Assembly (NCBI GenBank): GCA_002716585.1
Contig: PBBL01000049.1
Location: forward strand, 1-64,000
Reading direction: 5' to 3'
DNA length: 64,000 nt
Source of the DNA: Myxococcales bacterium
Lineage (GTDB): Bacteria > Myxococcota_A > Bradymonadia > Bradymonadales > GCA-2716585
In this document: positions 16,207-26,428 of the stretch, in pieces
How the letters are laid out: the number at the start of each line of letters is the position of its first letter
Numbering within the stretch: the first letter of the stretch is position 1
Translations under genes and position numbers: made by a program
Notes under the pieces: generated by a model
What the model saw: the letters and a program-made list of their open reading frames with translations, nothing else
The model's database searches: none
What the model was told of the DNA's origin: nothing

Positions 16207-17916
16207 ATGAGCGAGGCGAAGCGACAGGCCACCACAGGGCGGCGCGCGGCGTGGTGGCTCGCGCTGTGGGCGCTGGCGGCGTCGATGGCGGGGTGCCCGG
16301 CGGAGGAGGCGTCCAACGGCGGCGACGTCGCTGCGGCGTGCAACGAGAGCGACCTGATCGCGCAGTGCCCGCCGGGCACCGATCCGCTCCTGGGGAGCCA
16401 GGCGGAGATGGAGTGCGGCGGGGTCGGGGGCGTGGACATCGTCAACGCCTCGGGCGAGGTCTCGGGGAGGTGTCTGGGGAGCGGCGCGTGCGTGGTGGCG
16501 TGCCGGTTCCTGGAGCCGTGCCCCTGCGGGGTGACGGCGATCACCCGGGACGGGGTGTTCTGTTCCTCGTGCCAGAACAGCGCGGCGTGCGGCAACGGGA
16601 TCTGCGAGGGCGGCGAGGACCCGGAGGCGTGCCCGGAGGACTGCGGGCGGCAGTGCGCGACCGGGGCGCAGCGGTGCGCCGGGGACACCGAGTACGAGGT
16701 GTGCGACGGTCGAGGCCGCTGGGAGCGGGTCCCCTGCGCCTCCGGGGAGATCTGCCAGGGGCCGATCGACGGCACCGTCTTCTGCCGCCGCGACGACGTC
16801 CTGATCGGGGTCGATCCCGGCGAGGACCCCAACCGGGACCCGGAGCAGTCGGAGCGCTACGAGGTCTTTGAGGGGCTCACCGAGACGGGCAGCGCGGTCG
16901 GCGTGGGCGATGGCCGCGAGCTGACCTGGGAGGCGTCGTTGACGGTGCCGGGCTCCCAGGACGCGCTCCTGGTGACGCCGACCGACGGCGGGCTCTGGAT
17001 CTGGCACCCGAGCGGCGGCGCGCTGCTGAACATGAGCGGCGAGGTCGTGGAGCAGGCCGATTACGAGGGCGGCGCGATCGCGTCGTGGAGCGTCGCCGCG
17101 GACGCGAGCGGCGGGCGTTTGTTCTTCATGGACCGCGCCGAGGAGGCGCCGGGGCGCCCGCTCGTGCTGTGGGACGGCGCGGCCTATCAGGAGGTCGGCA
17201 CCTCCCAGGCCTACCAGCTGCTCGGCGGCGGCACGGGGACTCGCCCCGTCGCGCTCAGCGCCAGCGGCGGGGTCGCCGCGGCGATCCTCACCCACTACTA
17301 CCGCTACGCGCCGGACCCGCGCTACCCCAACGATCGGCGCACGGTCGTGGTCGAGCACCTGGTCTGGACCGCCGACCTGAGCGGTGACGCGCCGGTGGTC
17401 CGCGCCATGGCCGCGGCGCCGAGCGGCGCGCAGCACGTGGAGCTGAGCCCCAACGGGCGCGTCATGGCGCTGGTCCGCCAGCGCTTCAACGGGACCCTCA
17501 ACGCGGGCGGCGCCTGGGTCGAGCTGTGGGACACCGAGCGGTCCACCCTGCTGGCCCGGCTCCTGCCGCTCGACGACGACCAGCCCGAGGCCGCCCTCTT
17601 TTCGCCGGACGGCGCCCTGCTGGCCGTGACGACCGGGCAGGGGGTCGAGATCTGGGACATCACCCTCGGCGCCCTGCTCGCCACGCTGCCCACGCGCGCG
17701 TCGCTCGCCGAGCTGGCCTGGAGCCCGGACGGCGCCACCTTCTTCGTCGGCGCGCGCCGCTTTGAGGCCCGCACCGGCGTCGCGCTCACCGATCTCCCCG
17801 ACCCCGACGTCGCGCCCACGGCCGCGCTGTCCGGGCTCCGCTTTGGACCGGACGGCCGCCTGATCACCTGGCGGCGCGCCGCCAACGCCCTGGAGGTGGC
17901 GATCTATGCGCCATGA
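16207..17916 (+). CDS. Cys-rich lipoprotein with WD40-like propeller, tandem paralog 2
   Basis: A 569-residue lipoprotein (signal ending MAGC). Residues about 35-185 repeat the Cys-rich module of its neighbour (CNESDLIAQCPPGTDP, CGNGICEGGEDPEACPEDC). The rest has WD40/YVTN-like strands such as ASWSVAADASGGRLFFMD, HVELSPNGRVMALV, ALFSPDGALLAVTTGQ and ELAWSPDGATFFVG, spaced as in propeller blades. It is likely surface-anchored and involved in binding. The stop overlaps the start of paralog 3 by 11 bases, so they are co-transcribed. Confidence 0.82.
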   Translation: MSEAKRQATTGRRAAWWLALWALAASMAGCPAEEASNGGDVAAACNESDLIAQCPPGTDPLLGSQAEMECGGVGGVDIVNASGEVSGRCLGSGACVVACRFLEPCPCGVTAITRDGVFCSSCQNSAACGNGICEGGEDPEACPEDCGRQCATGAQRCAGDTEYEVCDGRGRWERVPCASGEICQGPIDGTVFCRRDDVLIGVDPGEDPNRDPEQSERYEVFEGLTETGSAVGVGDGRELTWEASLTVPGSQDALLVTPTDGGLWIWHPSGGALLNMSGEVVEQADYEGGAIASWSVAADASGGRLFFMDRAEEAPGRPLVLWDGAAYQEVGTSQAYQLLGGGTGTRPVALSASGGVAAAILTHYYRYAPDPRYPNDRRTVVVEHLVWTADLSGDAPVVRAMAAAPSGAQHVELSPNGRVMALVRQRFNGTLNAGGAWVELWDTERSTLLARLLPLDDDQPEAALFSPDGALLAVTTGQGVEIWDITLGALLATLPTRASLAELAWSPDGATFFVGARRFEARTGVALTDLPDPDVAPTAALSGLRFGPDGRLITWRRAANALEVAIYAP

Positions 17917-19528
17917 ACCTCAACACACCCGATGGCTCTCCGCGCTGCTCCTGGCGCTCGCGCTGGTGGCGGCGACGGCGCTGACCGCCTGCCCCTCGGA
18001 CGACGGCGGCGGCGACGACGGCGCCGCCACCAGCGGCAGCGTCACCGGCGGGGGCCTCCCCGAAGGCTGCGACGCGGCGGCGCTCGCCGCCCAGTGCCCC
18101 CCCGGCAGCGACCCGTTGACTGGCCCCGAGGCCTTCGATGCCTGCCAGGGCGAGAGCGGCGCCCAGCTGACGGACAGCAGCGGCGCCATCGGGGCGATCT
18201 GCGAGGGCACCGGCGCTTGCCTGGTGGTCTGCAATCTCCAGGACCCGTGCACGTGCGGCGTGGATCGGATCACCACGGAGGGGATCTTCTGCGTGGAGTG
18301 CAACCTGGCCCCGGCCTGCGGCAACGCGATCTGCGAGGGCGGCGAGGATCCCCAGAGCTGCCCGGTGGACTGCGCGGCGCAGTGCATGCCGGACCAGGGG
18401 CGGTGCTCGGGCGAGCAGCTCCAGATCTGCCAGGGCAACGGGAGCTGGGACGACGTCGCCTGCCGCTCCGACCAGGCGTGCACGGTCAGCGGCCGCGTCA
18501 CCAACGCCGCGTTCTGCCAGACCCGGATCAGCCCCTCGGGCGGCTCGCGGCCGCCGATCGCCTCACCGCCCCGGCTGGAGCACGACCCGGCCGAGATCGC
18601 CTTCCTCGACGCCAACCTCTGCGAGGGCGCCAACCAGCCCGGCTGCTTCGGGGTGGACGTGATGCGCGGCGGCGAGCAGGGGCTCGTGATCTCGGGCGGG
18701 CTGAAGCTGGTGGACGTGGACACGCAGGAGAGCGCGTCGCTGGACGACGTCGCCCTGCCCTACAACGGCACGGGCGCGACCCACACCTTCGACGTGCAGG
18801 GCGAGCGGCTCGCCTGGTGCGACGGGCGCAACGTCCGGGTCCACGACCTGGGGCGCGCCGCGACGCAGAACATGGCCGAGTTCGTGGACGACACCATCCC
18901 GCTGGAGTGCAGCAGCGTCGCGCTGGCCGACGGGGGCCGCCTGGTCGCCGCCTCGATGAGCCTGGAGGGGGACGCCATGGTCGCCGTCTGGGACGCGGCC
19001 AGCGGCGCTCCCGAGAAGCTGCTCCGCTTCGTGGACCCGGAGCTGGGGGTGGGGAGCGCCGCGCGGCAGCTCGCCGTGGACCCCGAAGGGCGCTGGCTCG
19101 TCGAGTGCCGAGATCCCGACGACAGCTTCCAGGGGTTGCCCCTGCTCATCGTCTGGAACCTCGCCGAGGGGCGCTACTTCAAGCTGATCCAGTTCGAGGG
19201 GGGGTGCACCGGCGAGATGCTGATCCGCCCCGGCCACCTCCAGCTGTTCCACGGCGGGCGGCTGTGGGATCTGGACAGCGGCGAGGCGATCTGGAGCCTG
19301 GGGGAGGAGTCGGCGGACGCCGCGGCGGTCTCCTCGGACGGGAGCGTCTTCGCGTTGACGTGGGCCAGGGGAGGATCCTACTGTGGCACGGCCAACGGGT
19401 GCTCGGTGCTCGTCAACGGCGACTCGGGCCGCATCCTCCGCTCCTTCGGCAGCTCGGGGCGGCGCGCGTTCTCCGACGATGGCCGGTTCCTGATGATCGA
19501 CTCCTACATCTACGACGGCTCGTTCTGA
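17906..19528 (+). CDS. Cys-rich lipoprotein with propeller-like domain, tandem paralog 3
   Basis: A 540-residue lipoprotein starting MRHEPQHTRWLSALLLAL, lipobox ending LTAC. It carries the same module (CDAAALAAQCPPGSDP, CGNAICEGGEDPQSCPVDC) followed by about 330 residues of propeller-like repeats (AWCDGRNVRVHDLG, VALADGGRLVAAS, AVWDAASGAPEKLL, AVDPEGRWLVECRD). The start lies inside the end of paralog 2. The gene order 1-2-3 with a short first copy suggests tandem duplication and domain loss or gain. It is probably displayed at the outer surface. Confidence 0.82.
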   Translation: MRHEPQHTRWLSALLLALALVAATALTACPSDDGGGDDGAATSGSVTGGGLPEGCDAAALAAQCPPGSDPLTGPEAFDACQGESGAQLTDSSGAIGAICEGTGACLVVCNLQDPCTCGVDRITTEGIFCVECNLAPACGNAICEGGEDPQSCPVDCAAQCMPDQGRCSGEQLQICQGNGSWDDVACRSDQACTVSGRVTNAAFCQTRISPSGGSRPPIASPPRLEHDPAEIAFLDANLCEGANQPGCFGVDVMRGGEQGLVISGGLKLVDVDTQESASLDDVALPYNGTGATHTFDVQGERLAWCDGRNVRVHDLGRAATQNMAEFVDDTIPLECSSVALADGGRLVAASMSLEGDAMVAVWDAASGAPEKLLRFVDPELGVGSAARQLAVDPEGRWLVECRDPDDSFQGLPLLIVWNLAEGRYFKLIQFEGGCTGEMLIRPGHLQLFHGGRLWDLDSGEAIWSLGEESADAAAVSSDGSVFALTWARGGSYCGTANGCSVLVNGDSGRILRSFGSSGRRAFSDDGRFLMIDSYIYDGSF

Positions 19529-19570
19529 CGGGGCCTCGCGCGGCCTCACGAGCCCAGCCCAGGCAGGCCC

Positions 19571-20500
19571 ATGTCCCCTCCCCCCCAGCCCCCCACCCAG
19601 GCCGAGGTCAACGCGGCGCTCCGAGGCGACCCCCACCGCTGGATCGACGTGGGCCACTGCGAGATCGCCTGCTGGAGCTTCGGCCAGGGTCCGGCGCTGC
19701 TGTTCGTGCACGGCTGGCCGCTGCATGCGGCCACCTGGCGCGCGTTCGTGCCGAGGCTCGCCGACCGCTTCACCTGCCACCTGATCGACCTGCCCGGGAT
19801 CGGCAAGACCCGCTGGAGCGACGCCACCCGCTTCGGGATACACGCCCACGCCGACACCGTGCTCGCCGTGATCGACGCGCTGGAGCTGACCGAGTACGCG
19901 CTCATCGCCCACGACAGCGGGGCGACCATCACGCGGGTGGCCGCGGCGCGCGACCCTGCGGGTCGCGCGCGGGCGCTGGTCATGGGCGACACGGAGCTGC
20001 CCAACCACCGCCTCCCGATGTTTGAGATCGGGCAGAAGTTCGCCAGGCTCCCCGGCTCCGACTGGGTGATGCAGAAGCTGTTCGGCTCCGCACGGGTGCG
20101 GCGCGCCGAGAGCGTCGGGCTCGGAGGCTGCTTTCACGACATGGAGATCGCCGAGGGGGAGTTCAAGTCCTGGTTCGTCGATCCGCTGGTCGCCGACGCC
20201 CGCCTGATGCGGGGGCAGATGAACTTCGCCCGCAGCGTGGACTGGTCGTTCGTGGACGAGCTGCCCGAGATCCACGGCCAGATCAAGGCCCCCGTGCTGA
20301 TGATCTGGGGCGAGGAGGACGAGGTGTTCCCGATCCAGGGGGCGCGCGAGATGATCGGGCAGTTTCCGGGCGGCGCGCGGCTGGTGGCGCTGCCACAGGG
20401 GCGCCTGTTCGCGCACGAGGAGTTCACCGAGGCGTTCGTCGCCCACGCCCGCCCCTTCCTCTGCGAGATCTTCGGCTGGGGCGACGACCACGACGCGTGA
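19571..20500 (+). CDS. Alpha/beta hydrolase (epoxide hydrolase/haloalkane dehalogenase-like)
   Basis: A 309-residue cytoplasmic protein. It has the oxyanion motif LLFVHGWPLHAAT, the nucleophile elbow LIAHDSGATI (Ser where dehalogenases have Asp), an acidic residue in IWGEEDEVFP, and a late His in RLFAHEEF. The serine nucleophile makes it an esterase- or lyase-type hydrolase rather than a dehalogenase. It ends two bases from the stop of the convergent gene, so transcripts must overlap. Substrate unknown. Confidence 0.8.
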   Translation: MSPPPQPPTQAEVNAALRGDPHRWIDVGHCEIACWSFGQGPALLFVHGWPLHAATWRAFVPRLADRFTCHLIDLPGIGKTRWSDATRFGIHAHADTVLAVIDALELTEYALIAHDSGATITRVAAARDPAGRARALVMGDTELPNHRLPMFEIGQKFARLPGSDWVMQKLFGSARVRRAESVGLGGCFHDMEIAEGEFKSWFVDPLVADARLMRGQMNFARSVDWSFVDELPEIHGQIKAPVLMIWGEEDEVFPIQGAREMIGQFPGGARLVALPQGRLFAHEEFTEAFVAHARPFLCEIFGWGDDHDA

Positions 20501-20502
20501 GG

Positions 20503-22059
20503 TCAGGGCCTGCGCCCGGTCCAGACCCCGGACTGGCCGCCGTCGCTGTCAGCCATCCAGACCCCTCCGGTGAGCACGCCGCCGCTGAGCACGCCCATGT
20601 ACCACCAGTCGGTGCCGGTGTCGTTGTAGACCTTGCGCAGCCGCAGCAGGCCGTCGTCCCGGTTGAAGACGCCGAGGACGGTGGCGTCGCCGACCGAGTC
20701 GACCATGGTGCCCTCGACCAGGCCGGTCGAATCGACCGTGAGCGCGACGTCGATGTCCCCGAAGTCGGCCTCGAAGATCCAGTCGCCCGCGAGCGCGCCG
20801 CTGCTGAGGCGGGTCTGCCGGGCGGCGCTGAAGGTGCCGTTGTTGGAGGCCACGCCGTCCTGCTCCCAGCTCCCGCTCCACTGGCCCGGGGCGTCCAGCG
20901 CCGCCATGTAGACGAACGCGGCGCCCTCGCTGCGCCCCTCGACGTAATCCTTGCTCAGCTGCGCGGTCCCGACGCGGGCGTCGACGCTGCCGCTGACGAC
21001 GGACAGGCCGAAGAAGTCGAACGCCGTGCCCTGGACGACGCCGGTGTTGGGGTTGACGGTCAGCGACACCTCGGTCTCCCAGGCGTCGTCCGCGTTCTCG
21101 AAGGACCACCGCCAGTTCCCCGTGGCGGAGGCGCACAGCGCCGAGGTCGCGTAGCTGCAGGCGCCGTTGTTCGGGTTGCACGTGCCAGGCCCCTCCTCGC
21201 AGGGACCAGGGGCGGTGCAGGGGTTCGGGTCGCACGGGTCGTTGGTGCAGAGGCCGTTGGCGTTCAGCTCGTAGCCGTTGGCGGTGTCGCACCGCTGGCA
21301 GCGATCGCCCGCGTAGCCCGTGTCGCAGCGGCAGGAGATCGCCCCGCCGCCGTCGTCGCACACCCCCGCGCCGCTGCACGTGCCCGCGCCGCAGGTCTCG
21401 GGGACGACGCACAGCCCGTTTTGCTCGACGGTCCCGGGGTCGCACTCGCACGTAAAGGAGTCTGCCCCGGTCGGCTCGCACTGCGTGCGGTTGAGGCCCG
21501 TGCAGGGGTTGGGGCGGCACGGATCGGCGGGCCGGGTGTCCTCCGGCGGCGCGGTGTCTTCAGGCGGGCGCGTGTCTTCAGGAGGCGCGGTGTCCTCGGG
21601 CGGGCGCGTGTCTTCAGGCGGTGAGGTGTCCTCCGGCGGGCGTGTGTCCTCAGGAGGCGCGGTGTCCTCCTGCGGGCGCGTGTCCTCCGGGTTGGCGTCG
21701 CCGCCCGAGTCCATCGGCGCGCCCGAGTCCATCGGCCCCGAGTCCACCGCCGCGCCTGTGTCCACCGGCTCGCCGCTGTCCGTCGCGCCCGTGTCCGCGA
21801 GCCCCGCGTCGCGGTCGCCCCCCGACCCGTCGCGGCGCTCACACTGACCGAGCACGCAGACCGACCCCGAGACGCACGACGTGACCTCCCAGCTCGCGCC
21901 GCTGGCGCTGCACACCCGGTAGGACGCCCCGTCGTTGCACTCGCGGCTGAACGGCGTGCAGCTCACGCTGTCGTCGTCACCACGCTCCGCGCTGGCGCAG
22001 CCCGCGCCCACGAAGGCCAGCCACACCACCAACCACACCACCGCTCGACCAGCTCTCAT
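20503..22059 (-). CDS. EGF-like-repeat lipoprotein with PPEDT repeat linker
   Basis: A 518-residue protein starting MRAGRAVVWLVVWLAFVGAGC with a lipobox. A small Cys module (CTPFSRECNDGASYRVC, CVLGQC) is followed by an Asp/Gly/Thr linker, then a run of six-residue repeats (PPEDTR, PPEDTA, PPEDTS). Two EGF-like modules follow (CRPNPCTGLNRTQC..CECDPG and CSGAGVCDDGG..CRCDTGY). The C-terminal 200 residues are beta-rich (VSLTVNPNTGVVQGTAFDF, VALTVDSTGLVEGTMVD) and look internally duplicated. Its start is at 22059 because the signal peptide begins there; longer starts add a charged tail. Likely an adhesin-like surface protein. It is divergent from the AgmX-type gene. Confidence 0.8.
   Translation of the reverse strand: MRAGRAVVWLVVWLAFVGAGCASAERGDDDSVSCTPFSRECNDGASYRVCSASGASWEVTSCVSGSVCVLGQCERRDGSGGDRDAGLADTGATDSGEPVDTGAAVDSGPMDSGAPMDSGGDANPEDTRPQEDTAPPEDTRPPEDTSPPEDTRPPEDTAPPEDTRPPEDTAPPEDTRPADPCRPNPCTGLNRTQCEPTGADSFTCECDPGTVEQNGLCVVPETCGAGTCSGAGVCDDGGGAISCRCDTGYAGDRCQRCDTANGYELNANGLCTNDPCDPNPCTAPGPCEEGPGTCNPNNGACSYATSALCASATGNWRWSFENADDAWETEVSLTVNPNTGVVQGTAFDFFGLSVVSGSVDARVGTAQLSKDYVEGRSEGAAFVYMAALDAPGQWSGSWEQDGVASNNGTFSAARQTRLSSGALAGDWIFEADFGDIDVALTVDSTGLVEGTMVDSVGDATVLGVFNRDDGLLRLRKVYNDTGTDWWYMGVLSGGVLTGGVWMADSDGGQSGVWTGRRP
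21535..21690 (-). repeat. 18-bp tandem repeats coding PPEDT(R/A/S)
   Basis: About eight 18-base units in frame within the EGF-like lipoprotein give PPEDTR/PPEDTA alternation. Units differ by synonymous and R/A/S changes. In-frame units mean copy-number change would alter linker length without breaking the protein. Confidence 0.8.
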
Positions 22060-22240
22060 CTTCACACCATGACGCACAACACCAACCATTCCAACGAGCC
22101 CGCGACAGCGGCGGGCGCCAACACGCCTCAGCGTGCCGTGTGCGCGGTGCGCTGTCAAAGAGACCGACCTCACCGCGGTCGCTGTCAACTTCGCCCGCCC
22201 CCCACGTCTTCACGGTCCAGGCCCCAGGGAGGAGACACCC

Positions 22241-22735
22241 ATGACACGCCCAACCCCATGGCGGCTCGCGGCGGCGGCGCTCCTCGCGCTGTCCGCCTGC
22301 CGCTCCGCTCCACCGCCCGCCCGCGTCGTTCCGCCCCCTCAGGAGGTGGTCGCGCCGCCGCTCGGCTCCCCCACCGAGACCGCGGAGCGGTTCACCGCCC
22401 GCGAGCCGGAGCACGCGCCCGGCGAGCACCCGCTGCCCGGGGCGCCGCGACCGCCCGTCAAGGGATCGCTCGACCGCGAGGTGCTCCAGCGCGTCATCCG
22501 ACAGCACATGGCGCGCTTCAAGGTCTGCTACGAGCGCCACCTCCGCGACCACCCCGACGCGCCCGCCCGGCCGCCCCGAGTCGAGTTCCGCGTCACCGCC
22601 GACGGCTCCACCGCCGGGGTCGTCGTCGCGTCGGGCGACCCCGACCTCGACGCCTGCCTGGCCCGCCAGCTTGAGTCGATGCGCTTCCCCCCGCCCGCAG
22701 AGGGCGAGATCCACATCACCTACCCGATCCACTGA
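22241..22735 (+). CDS. Lipoprotein with AgmX/PglI-type C-terminal domain
   Basis: A 164-residue lipoprotein starting MTRPTPWRLAAAALLALSAC with a good GGGAGGAG ribosome site. A proline-rich linker leads to a C-terminal domain: VIRQHMARFKVCYERHLRDH, VEFRVTADGSTAGVVV, CLARQLESMRFPPP. This pattern is the AgmX/PglI domain found in myxobacterial gliding and TonB-like proteins, with its conserved VCYE and single later Cys. Homologs work at the cell envelope; the role here is unknown. A bidirectional hairpin lies between it and convergent katG. Confidence 0.82.
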   Translation: MTRPTPWRLAAAALLALSACRSAPPPARVVPPPQEVVAPPLGSPTETAERFTAREPEHAPGEHPLPGAPRPPVKGSLDREVLQRVIRQHMARFKVCYERHLRDHPDAPARPPRVEFRVTADGSTAGVVVASGDPDLDACLARQLESMRFPPPAEGEIHITYPIH

Positions 22736-22745
22736 CCCCCAAGCG

Positions 22746-22779
22746 TTCGAGGCCGCCCCCATCAGGAGGCGGCCTCGAA
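22746..22779. terminator. Bidirectional hairpin between convergent genes
   Basis: TTCGAGGCCGCC (22746-22757) and GGCGGCCTCGAA (22768-22779) form a perfect 12-bp stem with a 10-base loop, midway between the AgmX-type gene and katG. There is no strong T-run on either side. Confidence 0.75.
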
Positions 22780-22813
22780 GCAGATCGCGCGCGGGCCGAA
22801 GCCCGTCAGCGGA

Positions 22814-25149
<2,336 letters not shown>

Positions 25150-25153
25150 CCAG

Positions 25154-26137
25154 ATGCTCCCAACCCTCCGTCAGCTTGAGTACATCGTCGCGGTCGCCGA
25201 CACGGGCCAGTTCGTCGAGGCAGCGCGCCATTGTAATGTCAGCCAGCCTGCGTTGAGCAAGCAAATTCGTGAAGTCGAGGAGCTGCTCGGGGTCACCCTC
25301 TTTGAGCGCACGCGCCCACGGGTGCTCGTCACGCGGGCGGGCGAGGAGATCGTGCGTCGGGCGAGGCGCATCCTGCTGGAGGCGCGCGAGCTGGTGGAGG
25401 TGGCGTCGGCGTCGGGGCAGGAGCGGCGCGGGACGCTGCGGCTGGGGGTGATCCCGACGATCGCCCCCTACGGGCTGCCGGGGTTGCTGGCGAAGCTGCG
25501 CGGGCTCTTGCCGGAGGTGTCGTTCGCGATCCAGGAGCTTCAAACCGAGGTGCTGCTCGACCAGCTCAAGTCGGGGGGCGTCGATCTGGCGCTGCTGGCG
25601 CACCCGTTCGCGGCGCACGGCCTGTCCGGGTTCGATCTGGTGGTGGAGCCGTTTGTGTTGATCGCCCCGCTCGACCACCCGCTGGGCACCTGCGCGCCGG
25701 TCCACCCGAACGACATCGTGGGCGCGAGCCTCCTCCTGATGGAGGACGGCCACTGCCTGCGCGACCAGGCGATCGAGGTGTGCGCGGACGCCGGGGCGCC
25801 GCCCGCGACCTCCATCGCTGCGGTGAGCGTCTCGACGCTGGTCCGCATGGTCGAGAGCGGCCTCGGCCCCACGCTGCTGCCCGCCAGCGCCCTCGCCACC
25901 GAGCTACGGGCCGGGCAGGGGCTCGTGGCGAGGAGCTTCGAGGGCGAGCAGCCGGGTCGCACGTTGACCTTGCAGTGGCGGGCGACCTCGGCGTACGCGC
26001 CGTGGTTCACGGAGATCGGGGAGGTGCTGCGCGCGCACTACCTGGAGCTGAACGCCGCCCTCCCCGTCGTCGCCGGGCCGAAGCCGCTGATGCGTCGGGT
26101 CGGGCAGGCTCACCGCGCGGGTGACATGATGCCTTGA
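25154..26137 (+). CDS. oxyR: Hydrogen-peroxide-sensing LysR-family regulator
   Basis: A 327-residue LysR protein. The N-terminal winged helix-turn-helix includes QFVEAARHCNVSQPALSKQI. The sensor domain keeps GHCLRDQAIEVC with Cys201 and Cys210, the same nine-residue spacing as the redox pair of E. coli OxyR. Oxidation to a disulfide switches it to activation of peroxide genes. It is divergent from katG, the classic partner. An extension of about 20 residues at the C-terminus (PKPLMRRVGQAHRAGD) is a little longer than usual. Identification is firm. Confidence 0.95.
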   Translation: MLPTLRQLEYIVAVADTGQFVEAARHCNVSQPALSKQIREVEELLGVTLFERTRPRVLVTRAGEEIVRRARRILLEARELVEVASASGQERRGTLRLGVIPTIAPYGLPGLLAKLRGLLPEVSFAIQELQTEVLLDQLKSGGVDLALLAHPFAAHGLSGFDLVVEPFVLIAPLDHPLGTCAPVHPNDIVGASLLLMEDGHCLRDQAIEVCADAGAPPATSIAAVSVSTLVRMVESGLGPTLLPASALATELRAGQGLVARSFEGEQPGRTLTLQWRATSAYAPWFTEIGEVLRAHYLELNAALPVVAGPKPLMRRVGQAHRAGDMMP

Positions 26138-26428
26138 GGGCCAGGGCGGAGCGGGGGTTTGCCCGACGTGGTCTGAACGGACAACACCAAGCGAGCCAAC
26201 CACGCACCTGGAGTCGCCGCCAACACCGGGGTAGGCCGCTGCCCACCCAGGATATCTGCTTTTCCCGTCACACAACCCCACCCACGGTCTCTAAAACAAC
26301 CCGGAGCACAGCCAACACCTCCGAGGTTGCAATGACCAGGCAGATGGTTGACAGTTCACGCAAGGAAAACCGCGCTCAAACCCAACAAATCATAACCACA
26401 CCATATCTCAACCAGGTCCACCGCCCCA
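26138..26428. other. Intergenic region before the giant Rhs gene
   Basis: About 290 bases, lower in G+C than its neighbours near the end. A TTGACA hexamer lies at 26348-26353 but has no convincing -10 box at the right spacing. The Rhs start has no clear Shine-Dalgarno sequence. Nothing else is supported. Confidence 0.4.
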
